A stretch of 63,257 nucleotides of DNA. It comes from Parafrankia sp. EUN1f. Its GTDB lineage: Bacteria > Actinomycetota > Actinomycetes > Frankiales > Frankiaceae. Where the stretch lies: positions 1-63,257 of the forward strand of contig NZ_ADGX01000044.1 in assembly GCF_000177675.1 (NCBI RefSeq), in the 5' to 3' direction. Within the stretch, counting starts at the first letter, position 1, and every line of letters begins with the position of its first letter. Both the position numbers and the translations under genes were made by a program. Below the pieces are notes generated by a model. The model ran no database searches. It saw nothing but the letters and a program-made list of their open reading frames with translations, and was not told the origin of the DNA. Below, in pieces: positions 1 to 10,923 of the stretch.

Positions 1-86
1 TTCCATTCCGAACCCGGTAGCTAAGCCCTTCAGCGCCGATGGTACTGCGCGGGGGACCGCGTGGGAGAGTAGGACGCCGCCGGACT
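1..86 (+). rRNA. 5S ribosomal RNA, 3' part
   Basis: The first ~86 bases match the conserved 3' two-thirds of bacterial 5S rRNA: the CCGAACCCGG loop region, the GCGCCGATGGTACTGC helix and the closing GGGAGAGTAGGACGCCGCC. About 30 bases of the 5' end lie outside the window. It implies an rRNA operon running rightwards into the window, closed by the hairpin that follows. Confidence 0.93.
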
Positions 87-91
87 TCTTT

Positions 92-145
92 CCGATGGGG
101 TTGTTTCTGGCTTTAGGGCCGGGGGCAGCCCCATCGGTATTTCTG
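92..145 (+). terminator. Rho-independent terminator of the rRNA operon
   Basis: CCGATGGGG (92-100) pairs with CCCCATCGG (129-137), followed by the T-rich TATTTCT. It lies immediately after the 5S rRNA. Confidence 0.85.
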
Positions 146-507
146 CGTTCACCACAGGACCCGCTCGCTCGGTGCTCGACGGGTCCGCCGGGGATGCTGC
201 GGCGCCGCCCGGCACCGGCGATCCATGCCTATAGGTGTATATGGGACAGGGTGCCACTTGGTGATCCGCAAGATCTGAGGATTTCGGCTGTTGCAGCAGC
301 CGAAGTTTTCTGTTCTTGCTCGGAAGCGGCGGCGGCGGCGTCGGAAGCGGCGGCATCGCCGGATCTGCCGTCGCCCTGGGTCTCGCTGCCGACTCCCTGG
401 TAGCCGCGATCATCGGATCCTCGCCCTGCGGCAACGGGATGCCGGCACATCGTGCGGTCGGCTACTCCTGAGATGCGGCCCCTGAGACGCGGTCGTCAGT
501 CGCACAG
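146..507. other. Intergenic stretch between rRNA operon and icmF
   Basis: No convincing gene is seen. The short reading frames here are Ala/Arg/Pro-rich and overlap on both strands. The stretch holds one degenerate copy of the palindromic repeat family (266-323) followed by a GCGGCGGCGGC-type low-complexity patch. Confidence 0.6.
266..323. repeat. Palindromic repeat family, copy 1 (degenerate)
   Basis: CAAGATCTGAGGATTTCGG on the left is followed by an imperfect right arm (297-323) whose reverse complement starts CCGAGCAAGA. The left arm matches the copies near 45565 and 62589, and the right end matches the outer edge of the copy at 62586. It can fold into an imperfect hairpin with a short loop. 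Confidence 0.65.
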
Positions 508-537
508 TTGGCCCCAACTTCATGGACGTCCTACTAT
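508..537 (+). promoter_or_regulatory. Candidate promoter for icmF
   Basis: TTGGCC (508-513) and TACTAT (532-537) are separated by 18 bases, about 55 bases before the chosen icmF start. This is a prediction from consensus only. Confidence 0.4.
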
Positions 538-591
538 CGGACGTGCCAGCGAGATTCGGTGGCAGCCGAGCGTCGTCCAGGGAGCGTGGCC

Positions 592-3500
592 ATGAGCGCA
601 GTTACCGCGGCGGAGCAGGAGATCCCCACGTTGCACGTGCCCACCCGGCCGGTGCGGGTTGTCACCGCGGCAGCTCTCTTCGATGGTCATGACGCCGCGA
701 TCAACATCATGCGGCGCATCCTCCAGGCACAGGGTGCGGAGGTGATCCACCTCGGGCACGACCGTGGGGTCGATGAGGTCGTGACGGCCGCCATCCAGGA
801 GGACGCGCAGGCGGTCGCGATCTCCTCATACCAGGGCGGCCACGTCGAGTACTTCACCTATCTCGTCGAGCGGCTGCGTGAGCGCGGCGCTGGGCACGTG
901 CGGGTCTACGGCGGCGGTGGCGGTGTCATCGTCCCGGAGGAGATCGATCTGCTGCACTCGCGCGGCGTGGCACGGATCTTCTCTCCGGAGGACGGCCGGC
1001 GACTCGGGCTGGCTCTCATGGTCAACAGGATCGTCCGGGAAAGCGATGTGGACCTGGCCGCGGTCGCGCCGGCGCTGGGGGATCTGCGTGCCGGTGGCGA
1101 TGCCGCGCTGGCCCGGGCGATCACCGTGCTCGAGGATTCTCGGGATGCCGCCTTTGCCGCTGCCGTCCGGGAAGCGGCGGCGGCCGCAGACCGGCCGCCG
1201 GTGCCGGTCCTCGGCATCACAGGCACGGGCGGATCAGGCAAGTCCTCGCTCACCGACGAGGTGCTGCGACGCTTTCGGCTTGATCAGAGCGATTCGCTGC
1301 GCATCGCGGTGTTGGCCGTCGACCCGACACGGCGGCGCGGCGGCGGAGCGCTGCTCGGCGACCGGATCAGGATGAACGCGCTGGCGATGCGGCCGGATGC
1401 CGGCCTCGAGCCAGCGGGGCCGAGGTCGGGCGGCGACGTGGCGTTGACCTTCTTCCGGTCGCTGGCAACGCGAAGGGCCGGGCGGGAGCTGCCCGAGCAG
1501 TTCGCCGACATCGTGGCGGCCTGCAAGGTAGCGGGTTATGACCTGGTGATTGTCGAGACCCCCGGAATCGGCCAGGGCGACGCCGCCATTGTGCCTTTCT
1601 GTGACGTCTCCCTGTATGTCATGACGCCCGAGTACGGGGCGTCGTCCCAGCTCGAAAAGATCGACATGCTCGACTTCGCGGACGCGGTGGCCGTCAACAA
1701 GTTCGAGCGCCGTGGTGCCGAGGACGCGCGGCGCGATGTCGCGCGTCAGATGGTCCGCAATCGGGAGGAGTTCGGCGCAGAGTGGGAGGAGATGCCGGTC
1801 TTCGGCACGTCCGCGGCCCGCTTCAACGACGACGGCGTCACGGCGCTGTACTTCTGCCTGCGCGATCTCCTCGGTGAGCGTGGCCTGGAGCTGAAGCAGG
1901 GCGCGCTCGAACCCGTGGAGGTGCGGGTATCCAGTGGTCTGACCACGGTCGTTCCGCCGGCCCGGATCCGCTATCTCGCGGAGATCGCGGATGCTGTCCG
2001 GGGCTACCACGCCCACACGGAGGCACAGGCGGTGCTGGCACGTCGTCGCGAGCACCTGGCCACCGCCATCGCCGAGCTCGAAGCGCATCAGCAGGGCACG
2101 GGGCAGGAGCAGGCCGGGCAGGCCGAGCAGTCGGACCTGCGGTTGCTGCGAAGCCTGCGGGATGCCGCCGAGTCGCGCCTTGATGCCGAGACGCGTGACC
2201 TGATCGAGTCCTGGCCCGCGGTGCGCGCGGAGCGTTCCGGCGACGAGATGGTCTACACCGTGCGCGGCCGGGAGATCCGCACTCCGCTGGTACGCACCAC
2301 CCTCTCCGGAACCTCGCTGCCCCGGGTGGCGGTTCCGGAGATAGACGACGATGCCCGGCTTGTCCGGTTCCGCCGGCGGGAGAACCTGCCGGGGCTGTTT
2401 CCGTTCACCGCCGGGGTCTTTCCCTTCAAGCGGGCTGGTGAGGCCCCGGCGCGCATGTTCGCCGGGGAAGGCGATCCGTTCCGGACCAATCGGCGCTTCC
2501 ATCTCCTCTCGGCGGATTCACCGGCGACTCGGCTCAGCACGGCCTTTGATTCGGTCACCCTTTATGGACGTGACCCGGGTGCCCGGCCCGACGTCTATGG
2601 GAAGATCGGTACCTCAGGTGTGTCCGTCGCCACGCTGGATGACATGAAGGCGCTGTTCGCCGGCTTCGATCTGTGCGCGCCGACGACCAGTGTCTCGATG
2701 ACGATCAACGGGCCGGCGCCGGCCGTTCTGGCGATGTTCCTGACCACGGCGGTCGACCAGAGGCTCGACCTCTTCCGGGTGGAGCATGGCCGTGAGCCCC
2801 GGGCGGCCGAGGCCGCCGAGGTCGCCGCGTGGGCGTTGGCGAACGTGCGTGGCACGGTCCAGGCGGACATCCTCAAGGAGGACCAGGGCCAGAACACCTG
2901 CATCTTCTCGACCGAGTTCGCGCTGCGGTGCATGGCCGACATGCAGGAATGGTTCATCGCCAACCAGGTGCGCAACTTCTACTCGGTGTCGATCTCCGGC
3001 TACCACATCGCGGAGGCCGGGGCGAACCCGATCAGCCAACTGGCGTTCACGCTCGCGAACGGTTTCACCTACGTCGAGGCGTACCTGGCGCGCGGCATGA
3101 ACATCGACGACTTCGCCCCGAATCTTTCCTTCTTCTTCTCCAACGGCATGGACGCCGAGTACAGCGTGATCGGCCGGGTCGCCAGGCGCATCTGGGCGGT
3201 GGCCATGCGCGAGCGCTACGGTGCGTCGGAGCGCTCGCAGAAGCTCAAGTACCACGTGCAGACCTCGGGCCGTTCGCTGCACGCGCGCGAGATGAACTTC
3301 AACGACATCCGGACGACCCTGCAGGCCCTGTGTGCGATCTATGACAACTGCAACAGTCTGCACACCAATGCCTATGACGAGGCGGTCACCACGCCCACCG
3401 AGCAGTCGGTCCGGCGCGCACTGGCGATCCAGATGATCATTGACCGGGAATGGGGGCTCGCCGGGAACGAGAACCCCCTGCAGGGCTCGTTCGTGATCGA

Positions 3501-3951
3501 TGAGCTCACCGATCTCGTCGAGGAGGCCGTCCTCGCCGAGTTCGAGCGGATCTCGGAGCGTGGTGGCGTTCTCGGGGCGATGGAGACCGGATACCAGCGT
3601 GGTCGCATCCAGGACGAGTCGATGCTCTACGAACGGCGCAAGCACGACGGTTCGCTGCCGATCATCGGTGTCAACACCTTCCTCGGCCCGGACGACGACG
3701 AGGAGGACGCACACCACCTCGAGCTGGCCCGGGCCACCGAGGAGGAGAAGCAGTCGCAGCTGCGCCGGCTCGAGGAGTTCACCTCAGGCAACGCGGCCGA
3801 GGCCGCCCTGGCGCTCGACCATCTGCGGAAGGTCGCGACAGCGGGCGGCAATACCTTTGCCGCCTTGATGGACGCGGTGCGGGTGTGTTCGCTCGGTCAG
3901 ATCAGTGCGGCGTTCTTCGAAGTCGGCGGGCAGTATCGCCGAAACATCTAG
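592..3951 (+). CDS. icmF: Fused isobutyryl-CoA mutase IcmF
   Basis: This is an adenosylcobalamin-dependent acyl-CoA mutase that interconverts isobutyryl-CoA and n-butyryl-CoA, fused to its own G-protein chaperone. The domain order fits IcmF: an N-terminal B12 domain with DGH (D31-H33), a MeaI-like GTPase with Walker A GTGGSGKS (about 211-218, K217) and NKFE, then the C-terminal TIM-barrel mutase. Two substrate-site residues separate isobutyryl- from methylmalonyl-CoA mutases. Here they are Phe623 (RMFAG, where MCM has Tyr) and Gln767 (GQNTC, where MCM has Arg), which supports IcmF. The start ATG at 592 has an AGGGAG ribosome site 7 bases upstream; an in-frame GTG at 586 is possible. Length 1119 aa, usual for the fusion. 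A role in branched-chain acyl-CoA or butyrate metabolism is inferred. Confidence 0.95.
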   Translation: MSAVTAAEQEIPTLHVPTRPVRVVTAAALFDGHDAAINIMRRILQAQGAEVIHLGHDRGVDEVVTAAIQEDAQAVAISSYQGGHVEYFTYLVERLRERGAGHVRVYGGGGGVIVPEEIDLLHSRGVARIFSPEDGRRLGLALMVNRIVRESDVDLAAVAPALGDLRAGGDAALARAITVLEDSRDAAFAAAVREAAAAADRPPVPVLGITGTGGSGKSSLTDEVLRRFRLDQSDSLRIAVLAVDPTRRRGGGALLGDRIRMNALAMRPDAGLEPAGPRSGGDVALTFFRSLATRRAGRELPEQFADIVAACKVAGYDLVIVETPGIGQGDAAIVPFCDVSLYVMTPEYGASSQLEKIDMLDFADAVAVNKFERRGAEDARRDVARQMVRNREEFGAEWEEMPVFGTSAARFNDDGVTALYFCLRDLLGERGLELKQGALEPVEVRVSSGLTTVVPPARIRYLAEIADAVRGYHAHTEAQAVLARRREHLATAIAELEAHQQGTGQEQAGQAEQSDLRLLRSLRDAAESRLDAETRDLIESWPAVRAERSGDEMVYTVRGREIRTPLVRTTLSGTSLPRVAVPEIDDDARLVRFRRRENLPGLFPFTAGVFPFKRAGEAPARMFAGEGDPFRTNRRFHLLSADSPATRLSTAFDSVTLYGRDPGARPDVYGKIGTSGVSVATLDDMKALFAGFDLCAPTTSVSMTINGPAPAVLAMFLTTAVDQRLDLFRVEHGREPRAAEAAEVAAWALANVRGTVQADILKEDQGQNTCIFSTEFALRCMADMQEWFIANQVRNFYSVSISGYHIAEAGANPISQLAFTLANGFTYVEAYLARGMNIDDFAPNLSFFFSNGMDAEYSVIGRVARRIWAVAMRERYGASERSQKLKYHVQTSGRSLHAREMNFNDIRTTLQALCAIYDNCNSLHTNAYDEAVTTPTEQSVRRALAIQMIIDREWGLAGNENPLQGSFVIDELTDLVEEAVLAEFERISERGGVLGAMETGYQRGRIQDESMLYERRKHDGSLPIIGVNTFLGPDDDEEDAHHLELARATEEEKQSQLRRLEEFTSGNAAEAALALDHLRKVATAGGNTFAALMDAVRVCSLGQISAAFFEVGGQYRRNI

Positions 3952-4231
3952 CCACGTCGGTGGCGTTGACGTGCTGCGGCAGCGCGGTCGCGCAGCCGTG
4001 ACCGTCATCCGCCACATCGGTCATCGGCTACATCGGTCATCGTCGCGTGAAGATGTTGTACGCCCGGCGGCGGCGGCTCGGCACGTCGTTGTGGACGAGC
4101 CGAGCCGCCGGCACACTGCGCCGGCGGGCCTCGCCTGTTGCCAAGGTCCGCGAATGGCACGTGGGAATGGCATAGTGGACAGCGCCATTCATCCGCCCAT
4201 CCGTCCCGCGATCTTTTGGAGTACCGCCGTC

Positions 4232-4738
4232 GTGTCGCCGCCGAAGCCGCTTCCGACCGACCCGATCGCGGAGGCACACCGGCAGTGGACGGCGCACGGG
4301 TGGGGCGGCGTGGCGGACGGGATGGCCGCGGTCACCTCGTTGATGCGTGCACAGCAGATCCTGCTCGCCCGCGTCGACGAGATCCTGCGTCCGCTTGATC
4401 TGACGTTCGCCCGTTACGAGCTGTTGATGCTGCTGCTGTTCAGCCGCCGGGGCTCTTTGCCGCTCAGCCGCATCGGCAGCCTGCTCCAGGTCCACCCGAC
4501 CAGCGTCACCAGTGCCGTCGACCGACTGGAGGCCCGGGGCCAGGTTCGCCGCCAGCCACACCCGACCGACCGGCGGGCCATCCTCGCCGAAATCACCGAC
4601 GACGGTCGCGCGACGGCGCTCGCGGCCACCGAGAAGCTCAACGAGAGCGTGTTCGCCGATCCCGGTCTGCCCGAGAACGGGGTCCGCGAGCTCGTGGACC
4701 TGCTCACCGACCTTCGCAGCCGGGCCGGCGACTTCTGA
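4232..4738 (+). CDS. MarR family transcriptional regulator
   Basis: This 168-residue protein has the MarR winged helix-turn-helix. LRPLDLTFARYELLMLL leads into the DNA-binding part, the recognition helix lies near HPTSVTSAVDRLEARG, and the wing carries the family's DRR motif (HPTDRRA). The GTG start is preceded by TTGGAG with a 10-base gap. A longer reading frame upstream is possible but has no ribosome site. It sits 280 bases after icmF on the same strand, so control of icmF is possible but unproven. The ligand is unknown. Confidence 0.85.
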   Translation: MSPPKPLPTDPIAEAHRQWTAHGWGGVADGMAAVTSLMRAQQILLARVDEILRPLDLTFARYELLMLLLFSRRGSLPLSRIGSLLQVHPTSVTSAVDRLEARGQVRRQPHPTDRRAILAEITDDGRATALAATEKLNESVFADPGLPENGVRELVDLLTDLRSRAGDF

Positions 4739-4837
4739 GGGCCACGCTGTGCCGATCCTCCCGGTCTTCCCTGGTGGGACCGCTCGGCCCCGGCGAGCCC
4801 AGCTGAGGCGTCCAGGCTGCGGCTACCCTCTACAGAC

Positions 4838-6028
4838 GTGACCTACCTCGACCACGCGGCGACCACGCCTATGCGTCCCGAGGCCGTCGAGGCGTTCACC
4901 GCAGCCCTGACCGGCGCGCGCAACGCCTCATCACTGCATGCCGGCGGTCGGCGCGCACGCCGGCTCGTCGAGGAGTCGCGGGAGTCGCTGGCCGAGGTGC
5001 TGGGCGCGCGGCCGTCCGACGTCATCTTCACGGGTGGCGGCACGGAAAGTGACAATCTCGCGGTGAAGGGCCTGTTCTGGTCCCGCCGGGCGGCCGACCC
5101 GCAGCGGCGGCGTGTGCTGGTCAGCGCGGTCGAGCATCCCGCCGTGCTGGACACGGCGTCGTGGCTGGCCGGGCAGCAGGGCGCGGTGCTGGAGAAGATT
5201 CCGGTGGATGGCACCGGTCTGGTGCACCCGGAGGCACTGCGTGCGGCCGTGCAGGCCGATCCGTCGTCCGTCGCGCTGATCTCGGTCATGTGGGCGAACA
5301 GCGAGGTGGGCACGATCCAGCCGGTCGCGGAGCTGGCGAGTATCGCGCACAACTACGGCATTCCATTCCATACCGACGCGGTGCAGGCATTCGGCCAGGT
5401 GGAGACGTCCTTCGCCGCAAGCGCGGCGGACGCACTCACGATCAGCGCACACAAGATCGGTGGTCCGGTCGGAGTCGGGGCGCTGCTCCTGCGGCGCGGC
5501 CTCGAGCTTGAGCCGCACCTGCACGGCGGTGGCCAGGAGCGCGACGTCCGTTCCGGCACCCTCAACACGCCCGGTGTCGCCGCCTTCGCGGCGGCCGCGC
5601 GCGTCGCCACGGCGGAGCTGCCCGCGGAGCGGCTCCGGCTTACCGACCTGCGTGATGACCTGGTGCGTCGGGTGCTCGCGGAGGTTCCCGGGGCCGTCCT
5701 CAACGGCGCGCCCTCCGGCGCCGGCCGGCTGCCCGGCAACGCCCATCTGACCTTTCCCGGCTGTGAGGGCGACTCGCTGCTCATGCTGCTCGACGCGCAC
5801 GGAGTGGAATGCTCGACCGGTTCCGCCTGCTCCGCGGGAATCGCGCGGCCCTCTCATGTGCTGTTGGCTATGGGAGTCGAGGAGGCGCACGCTCGGGGTT
5901 CGCTGCGTTTCTCGCTCGGGCACGGTTCGGTCGCCGCGGACGTCGACGCGCTGGTGGCGGTGATCGGGCAGGTGGTCGAACGGGCGGGCCGGGCTGGTGA
6001 GCTCGCGGGCCTGACCTCGCGGATCTGA
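4838..6028 (+). CDS. Cysteine desulfurase (IscS/NifS type)
   Basis: A PLP enzyme that takes sulfur from cysteine as an enzyme-bound persulfide. The start YLDHAATTPMRP is typical. Lys206 (SAHKIGG) is the expected Schiff-base lysine and Cys331 (TGSACSAG) the persulfide cysteine. Length 396 aa matches the family. The gene directly precedes mnmA on the same strand, so supplying sulfur for tRNA 2-thiouridine is the likely main job; Fe-S assembly is an alternative. TACCCT at 824-829 of this kilobase (4824-4829) lies 8 bases before the GTG start, and no Shine-Dalgarno site is seen, which suggests a leaderless mRNA. Confidence 0.93.
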   Translation: MTYLDHAATTPMRPEAVEAFTAALTGARNASSLHAGGRRARRLVEESRESLAEVLGARPSDVIFTGGGTESDNLAVKGLFWSRRAADPQRRRVLVSAVEHPAVLDTASWLAGQQGAVLEKIPVDGTGLVHPEALRAAVQADPSSVALISVMWANSEVGTIQPVAELASIAHNYGIPFHTDAVQAFGQVETSFAASAADALTISAHKIGGPVGVGALLLRRGLELEPHLHGGGQERDVRSGTLNTPGVAAFAAAARVATAELPAERLRLTDLRDDLVRRVLAEVPGAVLNGAPSGAGRLPGNAHLTFPGCEGDSLLMLLDAHGVECSTGSACSAGIARPSHVLLAMGVEEAHARGSLRFSLGHGSVAADVDALVAVIGQVVERAGRAGELAGLTSRI

Positions 6029-6141
6029 TCTCGCGCGGGTCTGGTCGTGCGGGTCTGCCTCGCGGATCCTGGCAGCTGGTCGGAGGGCCGTCTGGCCGGA
6101 CGGGAGTAGCGGGAGAGCGGGAGTAGCGGGAGATGGGGATC

Positions 6142-7209
6142 GTGAGCGGGATGAAGGTGCTCGCGGCAATGTCGGGCGGCGTCGATTCGGCGGTCGCCGC
6201 GGCCAGGGCCGTGGACGCCGGTCATGACGTGACCGGCGTCCATCTCGCCCTGTCCCGGTCGCCGGCCTCCGACCGGGGCGGTTCTCGAGGCTGCTGCACT
6301 CTGGAGGACGCGCGGGACGCCCGTCGTGCCGCCGACGTGCTCGGTATCCCCTTCTACGTGTGGGATCTCGCGGACCGCTTCGAGGCGGAGGTCATCGACC
6401 AGTTCGTCGCCGACTACGCTGCCGGACGAACCCCTAACCCGTGTGTTCAGTGCAATGAGCGCATCAAGTTCTCCGCCGTCCTGGACAAAGCGCTCGCGCT
6501 CGGCTTCGACGCTGTGGTCACCGGGCATCACGCGAGACTCGACCCGGACGGCACCCTGCGCCGCTCGGTGGACCTGGCCAAGGACCAGTCCTACGTGCTC
6601 GGCACGCTGCGCCCCGACCAGCTCGCCGCGGCTCGATTCCCGCTCGGCGACTCGACGAAGGCCCAGGTCCGTGAGGAGGCGGCGCGCCGTGGGCTGGGCG
6701 TCGCCGACAAGCCGGACAGCCACGACATCTGCTTCGTCGCCGCCGGGGACACCGGGGCCTGGCTCCGAGACCGGCTGGGTCCGCGGCCCGGTCCCATCGT
6801 CGACTCCGAGACCGGCGAGACCCTTGGCGAGCACGACGGCGCCTACGCCTTCACGGTGGGGCAGCGCCGGGGCCTGCGGCTGGGCCACCCCGCGCCGGAC
6901 GGCCGTCCCCGCTACGTGCTCGAGGTGTCCCCGGTGACGTCCACGGTGACCGTCGGGCCGGCGCGGGCGCTGGACATGCGCAGCCTGGTCGCGGAGCGGA
7001 TCGTCTGGCCGCACGAGGGCCCGGTGTCGTGTGTGGCGCAGGTGCGGGCACACGGTGGTGTGGTCCCCGCGGTGGTCCGTGCCCGTGGCGAGGAGCTCGA
7101 CGTGCAGCTGGTCGAGCCTGTGCGCGGGACGGCGGCCGGTCAGGCCGTGGTGTTCTACGACGGCGACCGTGTGCTCGGCGGCGGCCGCATTCGCTCGCTG
7201 GCCGCCTGA
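6142..7209 (+). CDS. mnmA: tRNA-specific 2-thiouridylase MnmA
   Basis: Adds sulfur to U34 of the Lys, Glu and Gln tRNAs using ATP. The N-terminal PP-loop SGGVDS is present, followed by the catalytic cysteine region NPCVQCNE and the second, persulfide-forming cysteine in HDICFVAAG. Length about 355 aa is usual. The start is ambiguous: GTG 6142 has GGGAG 9 bases upstream, ATG 6133 touches that ribosome site, and ATG 6151 is the position where most family members begin. The gene follows the cysteine desulfurase by about 110 bases. The gap contains a repeated GGGAGTAGCGGGAG motif. Confidence 0.95.
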   Translation: MSGMKVLAAMSGGVDSAVAAARAVDAGHDVTGVHLALSRSPASDRGGSRGCCTLEDARDARRAADVLGIPFYVWDLADRFEAEVIDQFVADYAAGRTPNPCVQCNERIKFSAVLDKALALGFDAVVTGHHARLDPDGTLRRSVDLAKDQSYVLGTLRPDQLAAARFPLGDSTKAQVREEAARRGLGVADKPDSHDICFVAAGDTGAWLRDRLGPRPGPIVDSETGETLGEHDGAYAFTVGQRRGLRLGHPAPDGRPRYVLEVSPVTSTVTVGPARALDMRSLVAERIVWPHEGPVSCVAQVRAHGGVVPAVVRARGEELDVQLVEPVRGTAAGQAVVFYDGDRVLGGGRIRSLAA

Positions 7210-7415
7210 CATCCTTTTCCGGATCCGGTCCCTGACGGCGGAAGCCACGTTGGGGCCCGCGGCGTGGGCCAGCCCCGGGACCGGCCCGATGGCATCGGCA
7301 CGACGGCACCTGGCACGAGGGCACCTGGCGACGGCACCTGGCCGGCCGCGGGCGTGGGATGCGTCCGGAGATCCGGGATGCGTCCGGAGACTGTTCCGGA
7401 GATTGAGGAGTCGAT

Positions 7416-8531
7416 GTGGCGATGATGTGGTCCGCGACGGAGCGCGAGCCGGGGCCGCCGGAGGAGGGGGACAGCGCGTCACCGGCTGGCCGGACCCCTG
7501 CCGCGTCCGAAGGCCTGCCGTGGTCGGCGGGGTGCGCGTCGGGTGTCGGGTCACTGCCCGACCTCGACCCGGTCGAAGCGGCGCGCTACGTGCTGGGGGA
7601 GGTCCCGGACCTGCCCTTCCTGCCGGAGCTGCCCGCCCGCGGGGTGGGTGCGGACATGATCGGTCGGACCTGCGCGATGCTGGCGGACCTGCCGGTTGAT
7701 CTGCAGCCATCCGGTTGGCGGCTGGTGCCGCGTCCGGGGCTCGACCTCCGCCGGGCCCGCGACCTGCTTGAACGGGACCTCGACGCGTTCACCGAAGCGG
7801 CCGCCGGCTACACCGGCCCGCTCAAGGTGGCCGTCGGTGGTCCCTGGACGCTGGCGAGCACGGTTGAGCTGCCACGCGGGCACAAGGCGCTCGCGGACGC
7901 CGGGGCCACCCGTGATCTCGCGGAGGGGCTCGCGGAGGGGCTCAGCGGCCACCTGACCGACCTCGCTCGCCGGATGCCGGGAGCCCGCCTGGTGGTTCAG
8001 CTGGACGAGCCGGTGCTGCCGGCGGTGCTCGCCGGACGCATCCGCACCCCCAGTGGCTTCTCGGTGTTGCGTGCGGTCGAGGAAGGGTCGGCGACGGAGC
8101 GGCTGGCCACCGTCCTCACCACGGCGACCGCGGTCGGGGCGGTGATCGCGGCCGGCGTGCACTGCTGTGCGCGAGACGTCCCGATCGGGCTGCTGCGCCG
8201 GGCCGGGGCCCGTTTCGTCGGTCTGGACGCGACACTGCTCACCCGGGACCAGGACGACGCCGTCGGCGAGGCGGTCGAGGCGGGGATGGGGCTGATGCTC
8301 GGCCTGGTGCCGACCTCCGCCGGCGCCGGCCAGGAACTGTCGGACCCTCGTCGTACCGTCGCGGTGGCGGTCGACCTGTGGCGTCGGCTGGGTTTCCGTC
8401 CGGAGCTGCTGGGAGAGGTGGTCGCGGTGACACCAACGTGTGGTCTGGCTCATGCCACGGTGGCCGATGCGCGTGCCGTGCTGCGGCATTGCCGCCTGGC
8501 GGCGCGTGTCCTGGTGGAATCACCGCAGTGA
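7416..8531 (+). CDS. Cobalamin-independent methionine synthase C-terminal-domain family protein
   Basis: This 371-residue protein resembles the C-terminal barrel of MetE. It has VQLDEPVLP in mid-protein, then HCC (VHCCARDVP) and a late cysteine (TPTCGLA), the likely zinc ligands. It lacks the MetE N-terminal half. A gene of this family also sits just before ligA in Mycobacterium, so the neighbourhood is conserved. Its real methyl acceptor is not known; methionine synthesis should not be assumed. The GTG start at 7416 follows GAGGAG; ATG 7422 is an alternative. The upstream gap holds two copies of GGGATGCGTCCGGAGA. Confidence 0.8.
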   Translation: MAMMWSATEREPGPPEEGDSASPAGRTPAASEGLPWSAGCASGVGSLPDLDPVEAARYVLGEVPDLPFLPELPARGVGADMIGRTCAMLADLPVDLQPSGWRLVPRPGLDLRRARDLLERDLDAFTEAAAGYTGPLKVAVGGPWTLASTVELPRGHKALADAGATRDLAEGLAEGLSGHLTDLARRMPGARLVVQLDEPVLPAVLAGRIRTPSGFSVLRAVEEGSATERLATVLTTATAVGAVIAAGVHCCARDVPIGLLRRAGARFVGLDATLLTRDQDDAVGEAVEAGMGLMLGLVPTSAGAGQELSDPRRTVAVAVDLWRRLGFRPELLGEVVAVTPTCGLAHATVADARAVLRHCRLAARVLVESPQ

Positions 8532-8543
8532 TTTCCACACAGT

Positions 8544-8609
8544 GAGCCTTTCCATCTCACGCTCGTCGGGCGTGTCGCGGCAGGTCGGAGCCGACGATGG
8601 AAAAGGCTC
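8544..8609. repeat. Long inverted repeat between MetE-like gene and ligA
   Basis: GAGCCTTTCCATC (8544-8556) and GATGGAAAAGGCTC (8596-8609) are complementary apart from one extra base. They flank a loop that itself contains GTCGG/CCGAC. It starts 12 bases after the stop of the upstream gene. It could be a terminator without a U-tract, or a leader structure for ligA. Confidence 0.6.
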
Positions 8610-8614
8610 AGTGA

Positions 8615-10813
<2,199 letters not shown>

Positions 10814-10923
10814 CCTTCGAATCCTGGCAGCGAAAGGTTCATCACGGTGAGCACTCATATGTTCTGTCATGTACCTGGCCGCGTGACGGGCCGCGCTTAC
10901 GAGCATCTGAAACACGTCGACGG

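Noticed and set aside
146-591. Cobalamin riboswitch before icmF
   Set aside because: No B12-box-like conserved core or pseudoknot pattern could be recognised; the only structure is the palindromic repeat.
5854-7710. 618-codon minus-strand frame opposite the cysteine desulfurase, mnmA and the MetE-like gene
   Set aside because: Arg/Pro/His-rich translation with no domain. It is the mirror of well-supported genes on the plus strand, as expected in very GC-rich DNA.
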